The translations under genes were made by a program, and so were the position numbers. A stretch of 64,000 nucleotides of DNA from Pseudomonadota bacterium (GTDB lineage Bacteria > Pseudomonadota > Gammaproteobacteria > Steroidobacterales > Steroidobacteraceae): NCBI GenBank assembly GCA_023391815.1, contig JAEWAF010000072.1, positions 124,001-188,000 of the forward strand, written 5' to 3'. Position 1 is the first letter of the stretch; each line of letters begins with the position of its first letter. Positions 1-8,857 of this stretch are shown piece after piece. The notes below the pieces were generated by a model. It saw only the letters and a program-made list of their open reading frames with translations. It did not search any database and was not told the DNA's origin.

Positions 1-656
1 ACGTCGCGATACGCCGCATCGCCTTGGCGCCAGCCACGAGCACGCAACTCCTCCAGATTCTCCGGCCAATAGATATCGACCCGGTTGGTATTGAACATCG
101 GCGGCGCCGGAAGACGTGACGACAGCGCGCCCGAGATGAGCATCTCGCAGCCCAATCGTTTTTCCATCTCGATCGAGGAGCAATCCTGGTGAGGCCACGT
201 CAGTCCCTTACGATGCGCGGCCTCCTGCAAGTGTGTGGTCCAGAGCGCATCGTCGACGATTTCGATCACCGGCAGCAGAGCACGAATGTCGTCGTGCTTG
301 TAATAGGGCCAGTATGCCTTGGCCCACGTCTTCACTCCTCGACCGACCGACCCGAGCAGTTTGCGACGAAACGTCAATGTATGTCGGGAAGGGTCATACG
401 ACGCTGCGATCCCCGGATGCCCCTCCTCGTCCGGCATGGCGAACTCGATGGTGATCTTGGTGCACGCATCTTCGAGGATCGGGCCGAGCGCATGATCGAT
501 GGCCGCCTTGCGCATGACCACGAGTTGGAGGAAACGTCGCTGCGCGGCCGGCGCGCCCGGGCGGACCATGAATTGATCGAAACTGGTCTGAGATACCGGC
601 TTGCCGAAGCTCACTCCCATGGCGGCGAGCAGCAGCACCATGATGAGAGCTCTCAC
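1..656 (-). CDS. Exported protein of unknown function (partial, C-terminus outside window)
   Basis: The reading frame on the minus strand starts at a GTG whose first bases overlap the TGA of the AraC gene upstream (GTGA overlap), and it stays open to the window edge (about 218 residues seen). The first 20 residues (VRALIMVLLLAAMGVSFGKP) look like a short Sec signal peptide. The rest is soluble and mixed in composition, with a cluster of aromatic residues around 110-125 and conserved-looking Cys, His and Asp positions, but I recognise no family. Translational coupling to the regulator suggests shared expression. A cytoplasmic or lipid-anchored location cannot be ruled out because the C-terminus is missing. 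Confidence 0.6.
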   Translation of the reverse strand, partial: MRALIMVLLLAAMGVSFGKPVSQTSFDQFMVRPGAPAAQRRFLQLVVMRKAAIDHALGPILEDACTKITIEFAMPDEEGHPGIAASYDPSRHTLTFRRKLLGSVGRGVKTWAKAYWPYYKHDDIRALLPVIEIVDDALWTTHLQEAAHRKGLTWPHQDCSSIEMEKRLGCEMLISGALSSRLPAPPMFNTNRVDIYWPENLEELRARGWRQGDAAYRD

Positions 657-1666
657 AGCTCCCCCGCCACGGCGACCGGCGCCGTGAGTTCGACGCAATC
701 GCAGTCGCCTCGATCGATCCGGCCGCTTGCCCGGCCCAGCGTGACCGACGGCAGCTCGCCAAACAAGTCGTGGTAGTCCTTGGAAAACTGGCTGAGGTGC
801 CAGAAGCCCCACTTCATCGCGAGCTGCGTGATCTTGCCGCTCGAATACGCGGAGAAGCACAGCTCATGCCGTACACGAGACAGTCGCGCGCAACGAATGT
901 ATGCGATGGGCGAGACGCCGAAGATTTCTCTGAATCCATATTCGAGCGCTCTCGGACTCGCGTAGCTCGCCTGGCACACGCTGGAGAGCGTCAACGGACG
1001 GTCGAGATGGTCGTCGATATATTGCCTGGCCCGCACGGCGGCCTGACACCTGGCCGTGGATACAGGTAAAGTCACATCTTCACCACGGTGTTCTCGCAGC
1101 CATGTTTCGCACGCGTCCAACAGGGCGTTGGCAGCGAGGTCCGAGGCATCCGACTCCACCGCCTCGATCGCGCGTCGGGCGCAGGTTTCGAACGTTTCCA
1201 ATCTTGTCGGCGATGCGTGCAGCACCCGGACCCGAATGGAGCCGGTGGCCGCATAGTCCTGAGCGATGAACTTGCCGACGCCCCGATCCGGCATCGAGAC
1301 AAACAACGATCGATAGTCGCGATCCGTCCAGGACACCAGCTGCACCGGTCCGTGCGCAAGGATTGCCTGGCCGCGCTCGACGCTGGTGGTGCCGAATCGC
1401 GCACGCCCGCGGATCGGTACGGCGAGAATCATTTGTCCGCGAGGAACGTCGAGCCACTCGACCTTGTGCCGGTCCGCACCCACGTAGCCAACCGTCAAGG
1501 GTTCCAGCCGCGCGACCGCGCCTCGCGAGCACGCCATGCCCCGCTCAAGTTGCACGTAGCGAACTCTCATGAACGGAGCCAGCTGCTCACATGCCTCATC
1601 CAGGCCGTGAGCATGAATCCGCGTCGTGCAGCTATCGAAAGTGAGCGTCGATGCATTGGTAGCCAT
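653..1666 (-). CDS. AraC-family transcriptional regulator
   Basis: A 337-residue protein with the usual two-part layout. An N-terminal half (about 1-200) resembles the AraC ligand-binding type. The C-terminal AraC double helix-turn-helix (about 215-325) includes the segments ARQYIDDHLDRPLTLSSVC and FWHLSQFSKDYHDLFGELPS, the latter being the typical second recognition helix and trailing motif of the family. It presumably binds DNA and responds to a small molecule that I cannot name. It lies 16 bp downstream of a small outer-membrane protein gene on the same strand and overlaps the next exported protein by 4 bp, so its targets may include these neighbours or the amino-acid operon upstream; that is inference. 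Confidence 0.9.
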   Translation of the reverse strand: MATNASTLTFDSCTTRIHAHGLDEACEQLAPFMRVRYVQLERGMACSRGAVARLEPLTVGYVGADRHKVEWLDVPRGQMILAVPIRGRARFGTTSVERGQAILAHGPVQLVSWTDRDYRSLFVSMPDRGVGKFIAQDYAATGSIRVRVLHASPTRLETFETCARRAIEAVESDASDLAANALLDACETWLREHRGEDVTLPVSTARCQAAVRARQYIDDHLDRPLTLSSVCQASYASPRALEYGFREIFGVSPIAYIRCARLSRVRHELCFSAYSSGKITQLAMKWGFWHLSQFSKDYHDLFGELPSVTLGRASGRIDRGDCDCVELTAPVAVAGEL

Positions 1667-1682
1667 GTCTCTCCCACCTGGC

Positions 1683-2309
1683 TCAAAAACGCCACGCTGC
1701 CGACGCCCACACCACGTACGGATCTTTCAGATCCCTCTGCTGATCCATGTATTCGTATTCCAGCAGAAAGTGGAGGTGGTCGAACGCCGTGACGCCCGCG
1801 CCGACGCCGTACGTCCATGCCTCGCCATGGTTGTTGGTGTGAAGGACGTTGCCATTCTCCGGGCCGACGTTGTTCAAATTGACGTTGAGCTTCACGTCGT
1901 TCCAGTAGTAGCCGACCTTCGCCTGCAGCTCGAAGATGCTGATGGGCAGCGTGCCGATGAGATAGGTCCCGAATCCGGAGATGTCCAGCGAATAATTGCC
2001 ATTCGATCCCGACGCTTCAAAATTCCCGCGTGGTGTGCCCAGGTCGATGTAATCGCCCTCGAGCGACAGATATCTCATGAAACGCCAGCCGAAGAACGCC
2101 TTCCAGGCCACATCGTCGGTGCTGAGATCGCCGATCACATCGGTGACGCCCGTGGCGTTCTCGATCTTGACGTTGAACTGGCCGCCGCCGACGCCGATGT
2201 ACGGACCGGAATCGTTGCCCTCCTCGTCCGCCATTGCCTGGCCCGCGAAAGCCACGGCCGTCAGCACCATGCAAGCGTGGAGAAATGAACGCGTGATCGA
2301 GCTGCGCAT
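1683..2309 (-). CDS. Small outer-membrane beta-barrel protein (OmpA/OmpW-barrel type)
   Basis: 208 residues with a clear signal peptide ending near AGQAMA-DE, a glycine-rich first strand (SGPYIGVGGGQFNV), alternating hydrophobic/polar strands throughout, and a terminal Phe (WASAAWRF) as required for BAM recognition. The length and the FGWRFMRYLSLEGDYIDLG segment fit the eight-stranded OmpA-like barrel superfamily. The start at 2309 is preceded by an AGGAG ribosome site. A specific substrate cannot be assigned. It is followed by the AraC regulator after 16 bp. Confidence 0.8.
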   Translation of the reverse strand: MRSSITRSFLHACMVLTAVAFAGQAMADEEGNDSGPYIGVGGGQFNVKIENATGVTDVIGDLSTDDVAWKAFFGWRFMRYLSLEGDYIDLGTPRGNFEASGSNGNYSLDISGFGTYLIGTLPISIFELQAKVGYYWNDVKLNVNLNNVGPENGNVLHTNNHGEAWTYGVGAGVTAFDHLHFLLEYEYMDQQRDLKDPYVVWASAAWRF

Positions 2310-2498
2310 GACGTGCTCCTGAGGATTTCGGCGAGCATAGGATGTTGCGTCCCGTCACTCGGCGAGCACAGTCCGTATGGCGGGCACCGGCGCAACACGA
2401 CATCGCGCGTTGCGTGACCACAACGGACGGCAGAGCACGGCGCTGCCGCGCGTCGAGAGTCTCGACCATGAAGCGCCGACAGTGCTGAAGTGTTCGTT

Positions 2499-4055
2499 CT
2501 ACTCAGGCGGGGGAATGACCGGTTGATCCGGTTGTCCTTCGAAGTGCGGCGTCATGATTTGCACCCGCGCCCTCATGAATGCATCCAGGATGTTCGAGTT
2601 CAGCGTCGACAGGACCGTGGCCCGTTGCTCGGAGTTCACCAAGCGGACGTGGAGTTGATAGTGGACAGAGAAATCGGTGAGCTTCCACCGGAAAACTCGT
2701 GGACTCGGATCACGTCGCACGCCCTCGGTTTCCGCTGCCGCCTGCAACAGCAGCGCTTCGACCAGCCGCCACGGCGCGTCGTAGCCTATGCCGACGGAAA
2801 TGTTGAGCAAATCCCCCTGCTCATCGCCAAGCCGCGAATGATTGATCAGCTTCTCACTGGTGACGACGGCGTTCGGCACCGTGACCTCTTCTCGCCGGAT
2901 CGTGTGCAGCTTGGTCGCAAGCGGCCCCATCTCCGTTACAAAACCTTCTATATCGCCGATCTTCACGAAGTCGCCGATGCGGAAGGAGCGTGAGTACAGG
3001 ATCACGACGCCGCTGATCCATTGATTCACCAGGCCCGCCGACGCGAGCGACGCGCCGAGGCCGAGCACGATGCTCATGCCCTGAAAGACGGGATTGTTCG
3101 ACCAGGGTAAGAGCGAGTACGCGACCGCCAGCCCCAGGATCCAGATCAGACCGGCGGCGATGCGTCGGGTCGCGCGTGCCTGCGCCTGCCCCAGCCAGGA
3201 TACCGTGCGCAGGCCATGCTCGACTTCCGCGACGACGCGACACACCCACAGCGAGATGGAACGCGTCATGAGAATGATCGCGACGATCCCGATGATGTTC
3301 GGGGCCGCTCGCAGGGCCGCGAGCAAAAAGGCCGCGAGCCGTCCTCGCAAGTATTCGCCAAGTCGTGCCCCGAGCGGCTCGGTGTAGGGAAAGGCTTGCA
3401 ATACGAACACGGCCAGCAGGTAGGTGAGGGCCGCGATCATTCCCCAGGTCAGCACTCGAAACGTGGTCCGCTCGAGAGTCGCGAGCGTGGGAAGGATGTC
3501 CACGCCTCCGATCACCCAATGGCGCAAATGCAGGAGTCGATCGACGGCGGCGATCGCCCATTCGCGTGCCATCAAGATGAGCTTGATGGCAAAGACATAC
3601 ACGACGAACGCGAGCAGCGTCAGGCCCACGCCACGCGCAATCACAGCGGGACGCTCCTGCTTCGCTCGCGCCTCTATAGCATCCTGCAAGCGCCTCGCCG
3701 CATGCGCGGCCGCTTCCTGGAGGGTCATCGACGTTTCCCCTTCCAGATCGCCCTCGACGAGCCCGAACGCGACGTCCGGCCCCATGGTGATCAGAATTCC
3801 CTTGAGCTCTCCGATCGAGCTTTCGCGGGTCGACACCGGCACGGCAAGCCCCTCCTTGAAATGCTCGTCGATGCGACTGCGGGAGTTCTGCACGCGCTGC
3901 GCTGGTGTTACGCCGTCGACGGTTGCGCGAAAGGTCACGATCGGCCGGTTCCACATGGACAACACCGCCGGCTCGACTTCCTCCTTCGTCTCGGCATGCA
4001 CCGAGGCACACAGGCATACGAGTAGTAGCGCGACGATGCAGACCCCTCGTGTCAT
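2499..4055 (-). CDS. MscS-family mechanosensitive ion channel
   Basis: 518 residues: signal peptide (1-21, cleavage near SVHA-ET), a periplasmic N-terminal region of about 115 residues, several transmembrane helices (about 135-330), then the MscS pore helix and beta domain. The diagnostic stretches are GVVILYSRSFRIGDFVKIGD and VTVPNAVVTSEKLINHSR. It should open a pore on membrane tension and release small solutes. The ATG overlaps the amidohydrolase stop (ATGA), so it is the last gene of the long amino-acid/porin operon. It is longer than minimal MscS (about 290 residues) because of the periplasmic domain. The solute it gates is not evident. Confidence 0.9.
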   Translation of the reverse strand: MTRGVCIVALLLVCLCASVHAETKEEVEPAVLSMWNRPIVTFRATVDGVTPAQRVQNSRSRIDEHFKEGLAVPVSTRESSIGELKGILITMGPDVAFGLVEGDLEGETSMTLQEAAAHAARRLQDAIEARAKQERPAVIARGVGLTLLAFVVYVFAIKLILMAREWAIAAVDRLLHLRHWVIGGVDILPTLATLERTTFRVLTWGMIAALTYLLAVFVLQAFPYTEPLGARLGEYLRGRLAAFLLAALRAAPNIIGIVAIILMTRSISLWVCRVVAEVEHGLRTVSWLGQAQARATRRIAAGLIWILGLAVAYSLLPWSNNPVFQGMSIVLGLGASLASAGLVNQWISGVVILYSRSFRIGDFVKIGDIEGFVTEMGPLATKLHTIRREEVTVPNAVVTSEKLINHSRLGDEQGDLLNISVGIGYDAPWRLVEALLLQAAAETEGVRRDPSPRVFRWKLTDFSVHYQLHVRLVNSEQRATVLSTLNSNILDAFMRARVQIMTPHFEGQPDQPVIPPPE

Positions 4056-5110
4056 TTCAGATTTGCCTTCTCCCAGGCACGGACCCGACGCCGTGCTTCG
4101 TCGAACAAGCGTTCGTAATTTCCCTTGCGCAGTTTCTCGCTGGCCTCGGGCGTGAGCTGCGCGAACAGCGGCTGGTACATGTCATAGATTTTCAGATAGC
4201 TCGCCTGATCTTTCGGCGCGACCTCGTCGGTGCCGAACAGGAAGCGGTCCGGGTAGCGATTGATGGTCTGCGCGACCCGACGCGTCGTCTCGGGGGTTGC
4301 GAGGATGTACTTCGCCGTTTCGGTCCAGGAGATATCGATGTTGACGTTCGACGTGGACACCTCGTTCAGTGCCAGCTCGAGCAGCTCCAGCTGATTCTCG
4401 ACCGGCCTGACGACGCGCCCCACGCCGCAGTGAGCCCAGATGATGCTGGTGCGTGGATGCCGGCGAAACAGCGCCGAGAGCTGCTGTATCTGATACGGCT
4501 GCGCGTCCTGCTTGGGATACGGCACGTCGATGTCATTGTGAAGAATCACGACCATGCCGGCTTCGGCGGCGAACTCGAAAATCCGATCCAGCGCCGGATC
4601 GGTCAGGCTGGCGACTTCACCGGCGATCTTCGAGGAGACGAATTCCTTGTGAATCGTGAACTCGCCGATGCCGGTGAACACGCCGGGAAACGTTCTGAGT
4701 ACCCGCTTGATGTGATCCACCGCGTACATGTCGGCGGGATTGAATCCGGTGATCATCGGATCGAAGCGCGCCCGGTCCTTCTCGGGCAGTGACAGATACG
4801 CCGTCGCGATATATGCATCGGTGAACGAGTAGTAATAGAGCGGCGAGTCGGTCTGCAGATAATACGTGGGCGCATAGTCGCCGCTGTTCCGATATGACCA
4901 CATTTGTTGCAGCGGAATGCCGAACAACGCCACGCGTCCGACACGGTCGCCCATGATGCGGACGAAGTCGTGAATATCAGTCCCCTCCTGCACGTAGTTG
5001 GTGAGATGAAGATGCGAGTCGTTGACCTCGTACCTGGATTTGACTTCGGCAACGGCCGGGCTCGTGCCAACGGCGCATCCGAGCACGGCGATAACGGCGA
5101 ATGCACGCAT
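4052..5110 (-). CDS. Exported amidohydrolase-family (amidohydrolase 2) protein
   Basis: About 352 residues. The start at 5110 was chosen over an upstream in-frame ATG because it has a GAGAGGAAAGG ribosome site, gives a signal peptide (MRAFAVIAVLGCAVG...AVA-EV) and does not overlap the porin gene. The mature part begins with the metal-binding HxH motif (NDSHLHLTNYV), followed by an internal His (VILHNDIDVP), the IIWAHCGVGRVV segment and a late Asp (FLFGTDEVAP), all arranged as in TIM-barrel amidohydrolases of the PF04909 type. Members hydrolyse or decarboxylate small acids and lactones. The substrate here is unknown, but export and the operon context suggest a periplasmic amide or acid. Its stop overlaps the MscS start. 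Confidence 0.8.
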   Translation of the reverse strand: MRAFAVIAVLGCAVGTSPAVAEVKSRYEVNDSHLHLTNYVQEGTDIHDFVRIMGDRVGRVALFGIPLQQMWSYRNSGDYAPTYYLQTDSPLYYYSFTDAYIATAYLSLPEKDRARFDPMITGFNPADMYAVDHIKRVLRTFPGVFTGIGEFTIHKEFVSSKIAGEVASLTDPALDRIFEFAAEAGMVVILHNDIDVPYPKQDAQPYQIQQLSALFRRHPRTSIIWAHCGVGRVVRPVENQLELLELALNEVSTSNVNIDISWTETAKYILATPETTRRVAQTINRYPDRFLFGTDEVAPKDQASYLKIYDMYQPLFAQLTPEASEKLRKGNYERLFDEARRRVRAWEKANLK

Positions 5111-5120
5111 ACCTTTCCTC

Positions 5121-6491
5121 TCAGAACAGCATCGAGGCAGCCACGGAGTACGTCGTGCCGGTTTGACCGCCGACATAAAAGCCGAAGGTGCTGCTCATGG
5201 CGGACTTCTTGACATCGATGATCTGCGCGTTCACGCGCAGCTTGCGCGTGCGTGCCGGGTAATAGTTCGTGCCGATGAGGTACTCTCGCGATTCGCCGAA
5301 ACCCGCATCCTTGTCGCCGAAGACCCATGAGGTTGCGCCGTAGAGCTCCAGCTTCTGCTTGATCGGAAAGAACGCGCCCTGCACGTAGAAGCCGTCATCC
5401 ACGATTTTGCCGACCGGCAGCGGCCCGTCGGCGACGAAACTGTCGAGCCGACGACGGTAATACTCGGCCTGCAGAAACATTCCTTTGTATTTGAAGCCCG
5501 CATCGACGGAGACGGATTCCCAATCGGCAAACTGGACTGTCACTCCCGGCGCGAGCGACCCGGTGTTGAACAGCAGCAAGCTATCCGCCAGCCTGACCTG
5601 CGTGTTCTCGGGATTGTTGTTCTCGAGAGTCTGACGATTCTCCCGGCTGCGGATGTGAGAAAAGCCGAAGCGCGTGGCGGGCGTCTCGTGATATTCCCAA
5701 TCGCCGTAAGCGCCTTGCGGGCCGAACTCGTGCGTGGTCGGCATCCACCACATGCCGTAGCCGGTGCCGAGATCCCGAGTGAGCTGGGCGGCGGTGACGC
5801 CGAGCTGGCTCAGATTGTTGACGACGGCGAGGTGATACCACAGGCCCGGCAGAAGCTCGCCGTTCGCCCACACCGTGCCCGTGAAGCTGCCGCGGAAGAA
5901 CTCGTCGGCCATGACGCGATCGTTGGCGAGCCACAGGGGATGCGAGCCCATCACCGAGCGCGAGCCGCCCGGCGTGTTGATCCCGCCGTAAAGATTGAAC
6001 CACTTGCTGAATTGATAGCCGAGGAATCCATACAGCGTGGTCTGGTCCGTCGACATCACCGTCCAGACCGTAACCTGGTAGCGGAACTTGGGCGTATAGA
6101 ACCAGCCTTTCAAATGAATCATCGCGCGATGGAACTGGATGTCCCGTCGCGGATCGACTTCGTGCTCGTTACCCAGGTGATCGAGAAAGGTCTGCTGCGC
6201 CGGACGCTGATCGATGTAACGCACCAGCGCGTACGCGCTCAGCGCCACCTGCCCCATGTTTGGCGAATCGAACAGCACGATGCCTTGACCGGTCGAATCG
6301 AGCGCACCCCAGGTGGGCCGCTCATTGGCAAGCCTGGGGTCGGGCTCCAGGACGTTGCGCGTCGACTCGCCGCCCTCGGTCGACACAGGCACGCTCGCTT
6401 CCTCCGCGATCGCGGCGCCAGTGAGGAACAGCAGTAAGGGACCCATCGACCAGCGCAGCGCGCGAAGCCAAAGCAACGACATTGCGCGCAT
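5121..6491 (-). CDS. Outer-membrane porin-like protein
   Basis: 456 residues with an N-terminal signal sequence (hydrophobic core SMGPLLLFLTGAAIA) and a long run of amphipathic strands ending in a C-terminal Phe (TTYSVAASMLF). The frequent aromatic girdle residues and the segment FYTPKFRYQVTVWTVMS resemble phosphate-selective/OprB-like porin proteins, but I cannot fix the subfamily. It follows the glutaminase gene by 21 bp and precedes the amidohydrolase by 10 bp, so it is part of the same transcript. A role in passage of small anionic or amide solutes is inferred from context only. Confidence 0.75.
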   Translation of the reverse strand: MRAMSLLWLRALRWSMGPLLLFLTGAAIAEEASVPVSTEGGESTRNVLEPDPRLANERPTWGALDSTGQGIVLFDSPNMGQVALSAYALVRYIDQRPAQQTFLDHLGNEHEVDPRRDIQFHRAMIHLKGWFYTPKFRYQVTVWTVMSTDQTTLYGFLGYQFSKWFNLYGGINTPGGSRSVMGSHPLWLANDRVMADEFFRGSFTGTVWANGELLPGLWYHLAVVNNLSQLGVTAAQLTRDLGTGYGMWWMPTTHEFGPQGAYGDWEYHETPATRFGFSHIRSRENRQTLENNNPENTQVRLADSLLLFNTGSLAPGVTVQFADWESVSVDAGFKYKGMFLQAEYYRRRLDSFVADGPLPVGKIVDDGFYVQGAFFPIKQKLELYGATSWVFGDKDAGFGESREYLIGTNYYPARTRKLRVNAQIIDVKKSAMSSTFGFYVGGQTGTTYSVAASMLF

Positions 6492-6512
6492 GCTGCCCCT
6501 CGCCGATTGCAG

Positions 6513-7561
6513 TCACTTCAACTTGCTGGCATACGGTGCGTACGGATTGCCGCCGAGCATGTTGGAAACATCGGCGATCGCCTTCTGCGCTCGCACGCTG
6601 TTGCCGGCATCGTCGAGCGGCGGAGACACGACCGCGATACCGAACTTGCCGGGCGAGACGGCGATGATGCCGCCGCCCACGCCGCTCTTCGCCGGCAGAC
6701 CCGTTGATAGAGCCATTTGCCGGAGTCATCGTACAGCCCCGCGGTCGCCATCACCGCCAGCACTTCCGGTACGTTCTGGGCCTTCATCACTTGCTTGCCG
6801 GTCACGGGATTCTTACCCGCGTTCGCCAATGTCGCCGCCATCGTCGCCAGGTCCTTGGCGTTGACGCTGATCGCGCACTGCTCGGTGTAGATATCGACCG
6901 CCTGCTGCGGGTTGTCCTTGATGAAGCCATAGGCGTACATCAACGCCCCGATCGCCTGGTTGCGCTGATTGGTCTCGGCCTCCGACTTGAACACTTCCTC
7001 GTTGACGCTGAGCGGACGGCCGGCGAACGCCGAATGAAAATCGAGGATGCTTTTCCAGATATCGTCCCGCGAGCTGCCCTGGACCATGCTGGTCGCGGTG
7101 ATCGCGCCGGGATTCACCAGCGGATTGATCTCCGGCCCGCCGAGCGACTTCTGGGCGAACTCGACCGCGACGATGGAATTGAAACGCATGCCGGTCGCGT
7201 CCACGCCGATGCGCTTGGCGATCGCGTCCGGGCCCTGCTGCTCCATCACCTTCGCCATGGTGAACACTTTGGAGATCGATTGAATCGAGACTTCCGACTT
7301 CACGTCGCCGGCCGTGTGGATCTTGCCGTCGGTGGTTACCAGCGCGATGCCGAAGATGTTTGGATCGACGCGCGCGAGCGCCGGGATGTAATCCGCGTTC
7401 TTGCCTTCCTTGAGGTCTTTGTACTTCGCGTACACCGTATTCAGCGCCGACTGGATCTGATCGCCCTGCTGCATCTTCTCGGCCGGTTGCGCCATCGCGG
7501 ACGCAATAGCGAACAGACTCAACAGCCATGCCCACCTCATGAAACCGCAGCGCGAGCGCAT
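6513..7561 (-). pseudogene. glsA: Periplasmic glutaminase (GlsA family), frameshifted
   Basis: Glutaminase converts glutamine to glutamate plus ammonia. From the ATG at 7561 (GGAGGAGAA ribosome site) the product has a signal peptide (MRSRCGFMRWAWLLSLF...AMA-QP), the SxxK catalytic motif (SIQSISKVFTMAK) and family blocks such as FNSIVAVEFAQKS and NPLVNPGAI. After GLYDDSGKWLY the frame changes: the expected TGLPAKSGVGGGIIAVSPGK continues only in the next frame to the stop at 6513. The reading fits loss of one A from a CAAACG run (two T at 6704-6705 on the plus strand instead of three). Without it the protein would be about 349 residues. It could be a real inactivating mutation or a homopolymer sequencing error. 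The export signal is unusual, since most GlsA enzymes are cytoplasmic. Confidence 0.85.
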
Positions 7562-7562
7562 G

Positions 7563-8753
7563 TCATTCTCCTCCGAAAATCCGGCTGTAGCTGTACTTGA
7601 ACGAGAACTGCACCCGCAGATCGTCCGAGGTGAAACCGCCGCGGAAGTTCTCGCGCCGCCCGTACTGCACCTCGCCACCCCACATGAAGTTCTTCACCGG
7701 TGTGAACAGCAGATTCACGAGCGCATAGTCGCCGTGCCTGAATGCGTTGTCCGACTGGCCATTGGCATTCTCGATCTTGACCAGCGAATAGCCGATCGAG
7801 GACGACATGCGCTCGTTCCAGTTGATGTCGAGAAACGCGACGCCGCCCCACACCGGCAGCACCTTGCCGATGATCGGCCGGGTCGGATTGCTGAAATTGT
7901 TGTGAATGGCGACGTCCTCGGGCGCGTCGTTCATATAGTTTTCGATGCCCTCGCCGTAGAGCGCCTGCAGCCGCAGTGTGTTGTTGCCGAGCTTGATGTT
8001 CGAGCTCAGGTTGACACCCCAGCCGATGTCGTTACCCGACAGATTGAACTGATCCGCGAGGTTGTCCTCCCAGGCGATGTAGCGCGCGATGCCCGCAATC
8101 TCGACATAGCCCCAACCCCGCCCGAGCCGGAACTCGCCGGACACGTCGGGGTACGGAAAATGCGGCGTGATGTTTTGCAGCTCGATGCGATCGGCATATC
8201 GGCCCTGATCGGCGGAGGCCCCGGGCCGCTCGAGTGCGAACGTGAGTCGTGTGTCGCCCTTGATCGGCATCCAGCGCACCTGGACGTTGCGAAAGAACGC
8301 CATGCCGTTCGGCCCCCAGTACTCGAGCGAGTTGGGAAACACGTCGATGTCCATGAACGGGCTCCACGTCTGCCCGGCCCCGAACTGACCGAGCTCGCCG
8401 TACGCATGACGCAGGCGCAGAGTCGTCTGGCCGGCATCGACGCCGGTGCCGAACAATTCCCATTCGAACAGGGTTTTGAGGTCGCCGAGCCCGGTCGGCG
8501 TATTGGTTTTGACGCCGAAGCGGGTCTGACGCACGCTCGCGAACCAGTTCTGGTCCGCGCCGAACTCATTTTCAAACGCCGGCAGCTTGGTGGGTCGGAG
8601 CACGTCGAACCAGTTCGGATCGTTCTGTTTGGTCTGATAACCGTTATCGAGCATCACGAAACCGTAGATCTCCATCGTCGTGCTCTGGGCCTCCTGTGAC
8701 ATTGCCGCCGCCGAGCACAACAGCCCCGATAGTCCGAGCAGCAACGTTCGCAT
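7563..8753 (-). CDS. DcaP-like outer-membrane porin
   Basis: 396 residues with signal peptide (MRTLLLGLSGLLCSAAAMS) followed by MEIYGFVMLDNGY, the opening strand typical of DcaP-family trimeric porins. Other family blocks are SVRQTRFGVKTNTPTGLGDL, FEWELFG and the RLRHAYGEL/FGAGQTWSPFMD pair. DcaP porins pass dicarboxylates and small negatively charged molecules. It ends 1 bp before the glutaminase start, so the two are co-translated. Placed in an operon whose enzymes make aspartate, glutamate and fumarate in the periplasm, a dicarboxylate pore is a sensible partner; the substrate is inferred. Confidence 0.82.
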   Translation of the reverse strand: MRTLLLGLSGLLCSAAAMSQEAQSTTMEIYGFVMLDNGYQTKQNDPNWFDVLRPTKLPAFENEFGADQNWFASVRQTRFGVKTNTPTGLGDLKTLFEWELFGTGVDAGQTTLRLRHAYGELGQFGAGQTWSPFMDIDVFPNSLEYWGPNGMAFFRNVQVRWMPIKGDTRLTFALERPGASADQGRYADRIELQNITPHFPYPDVSGEFRLGRGWGYVEIAGIARYIAWEDNLADQFNLSGNDIGWGVNLSSNIKLGNNTLRLQALYGEGIENYMNDAPEDVAIHNNFSNPTRPIIGKVLPVWGGVAFLDINWNERMSSSIGYSLVKIENANGQSDNAFRHGDYALVNLLFTPVKNFMWGGEVQYGRRENFRGGFTSDDLRVQFSFKYSYSRIFGGE

Positions 8754-8857
8754 GTGGCCGTCCCCCGCTAGTTCGCCCAGGTGCTAGAGCACATACAAAC
8801 TAGTGAGGTCTGTGGCACACCGACACTGGCTCGTGGTGCAAGCCGGCGTGCCCTGAA

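Noticed and set aside
8754..8857. Short self-complementary GTGCT/AGCAC in the gap between the two porin genes as a terminator
   Set aside because: Only five pairs with a two-base loop and no T run; too weak to call.
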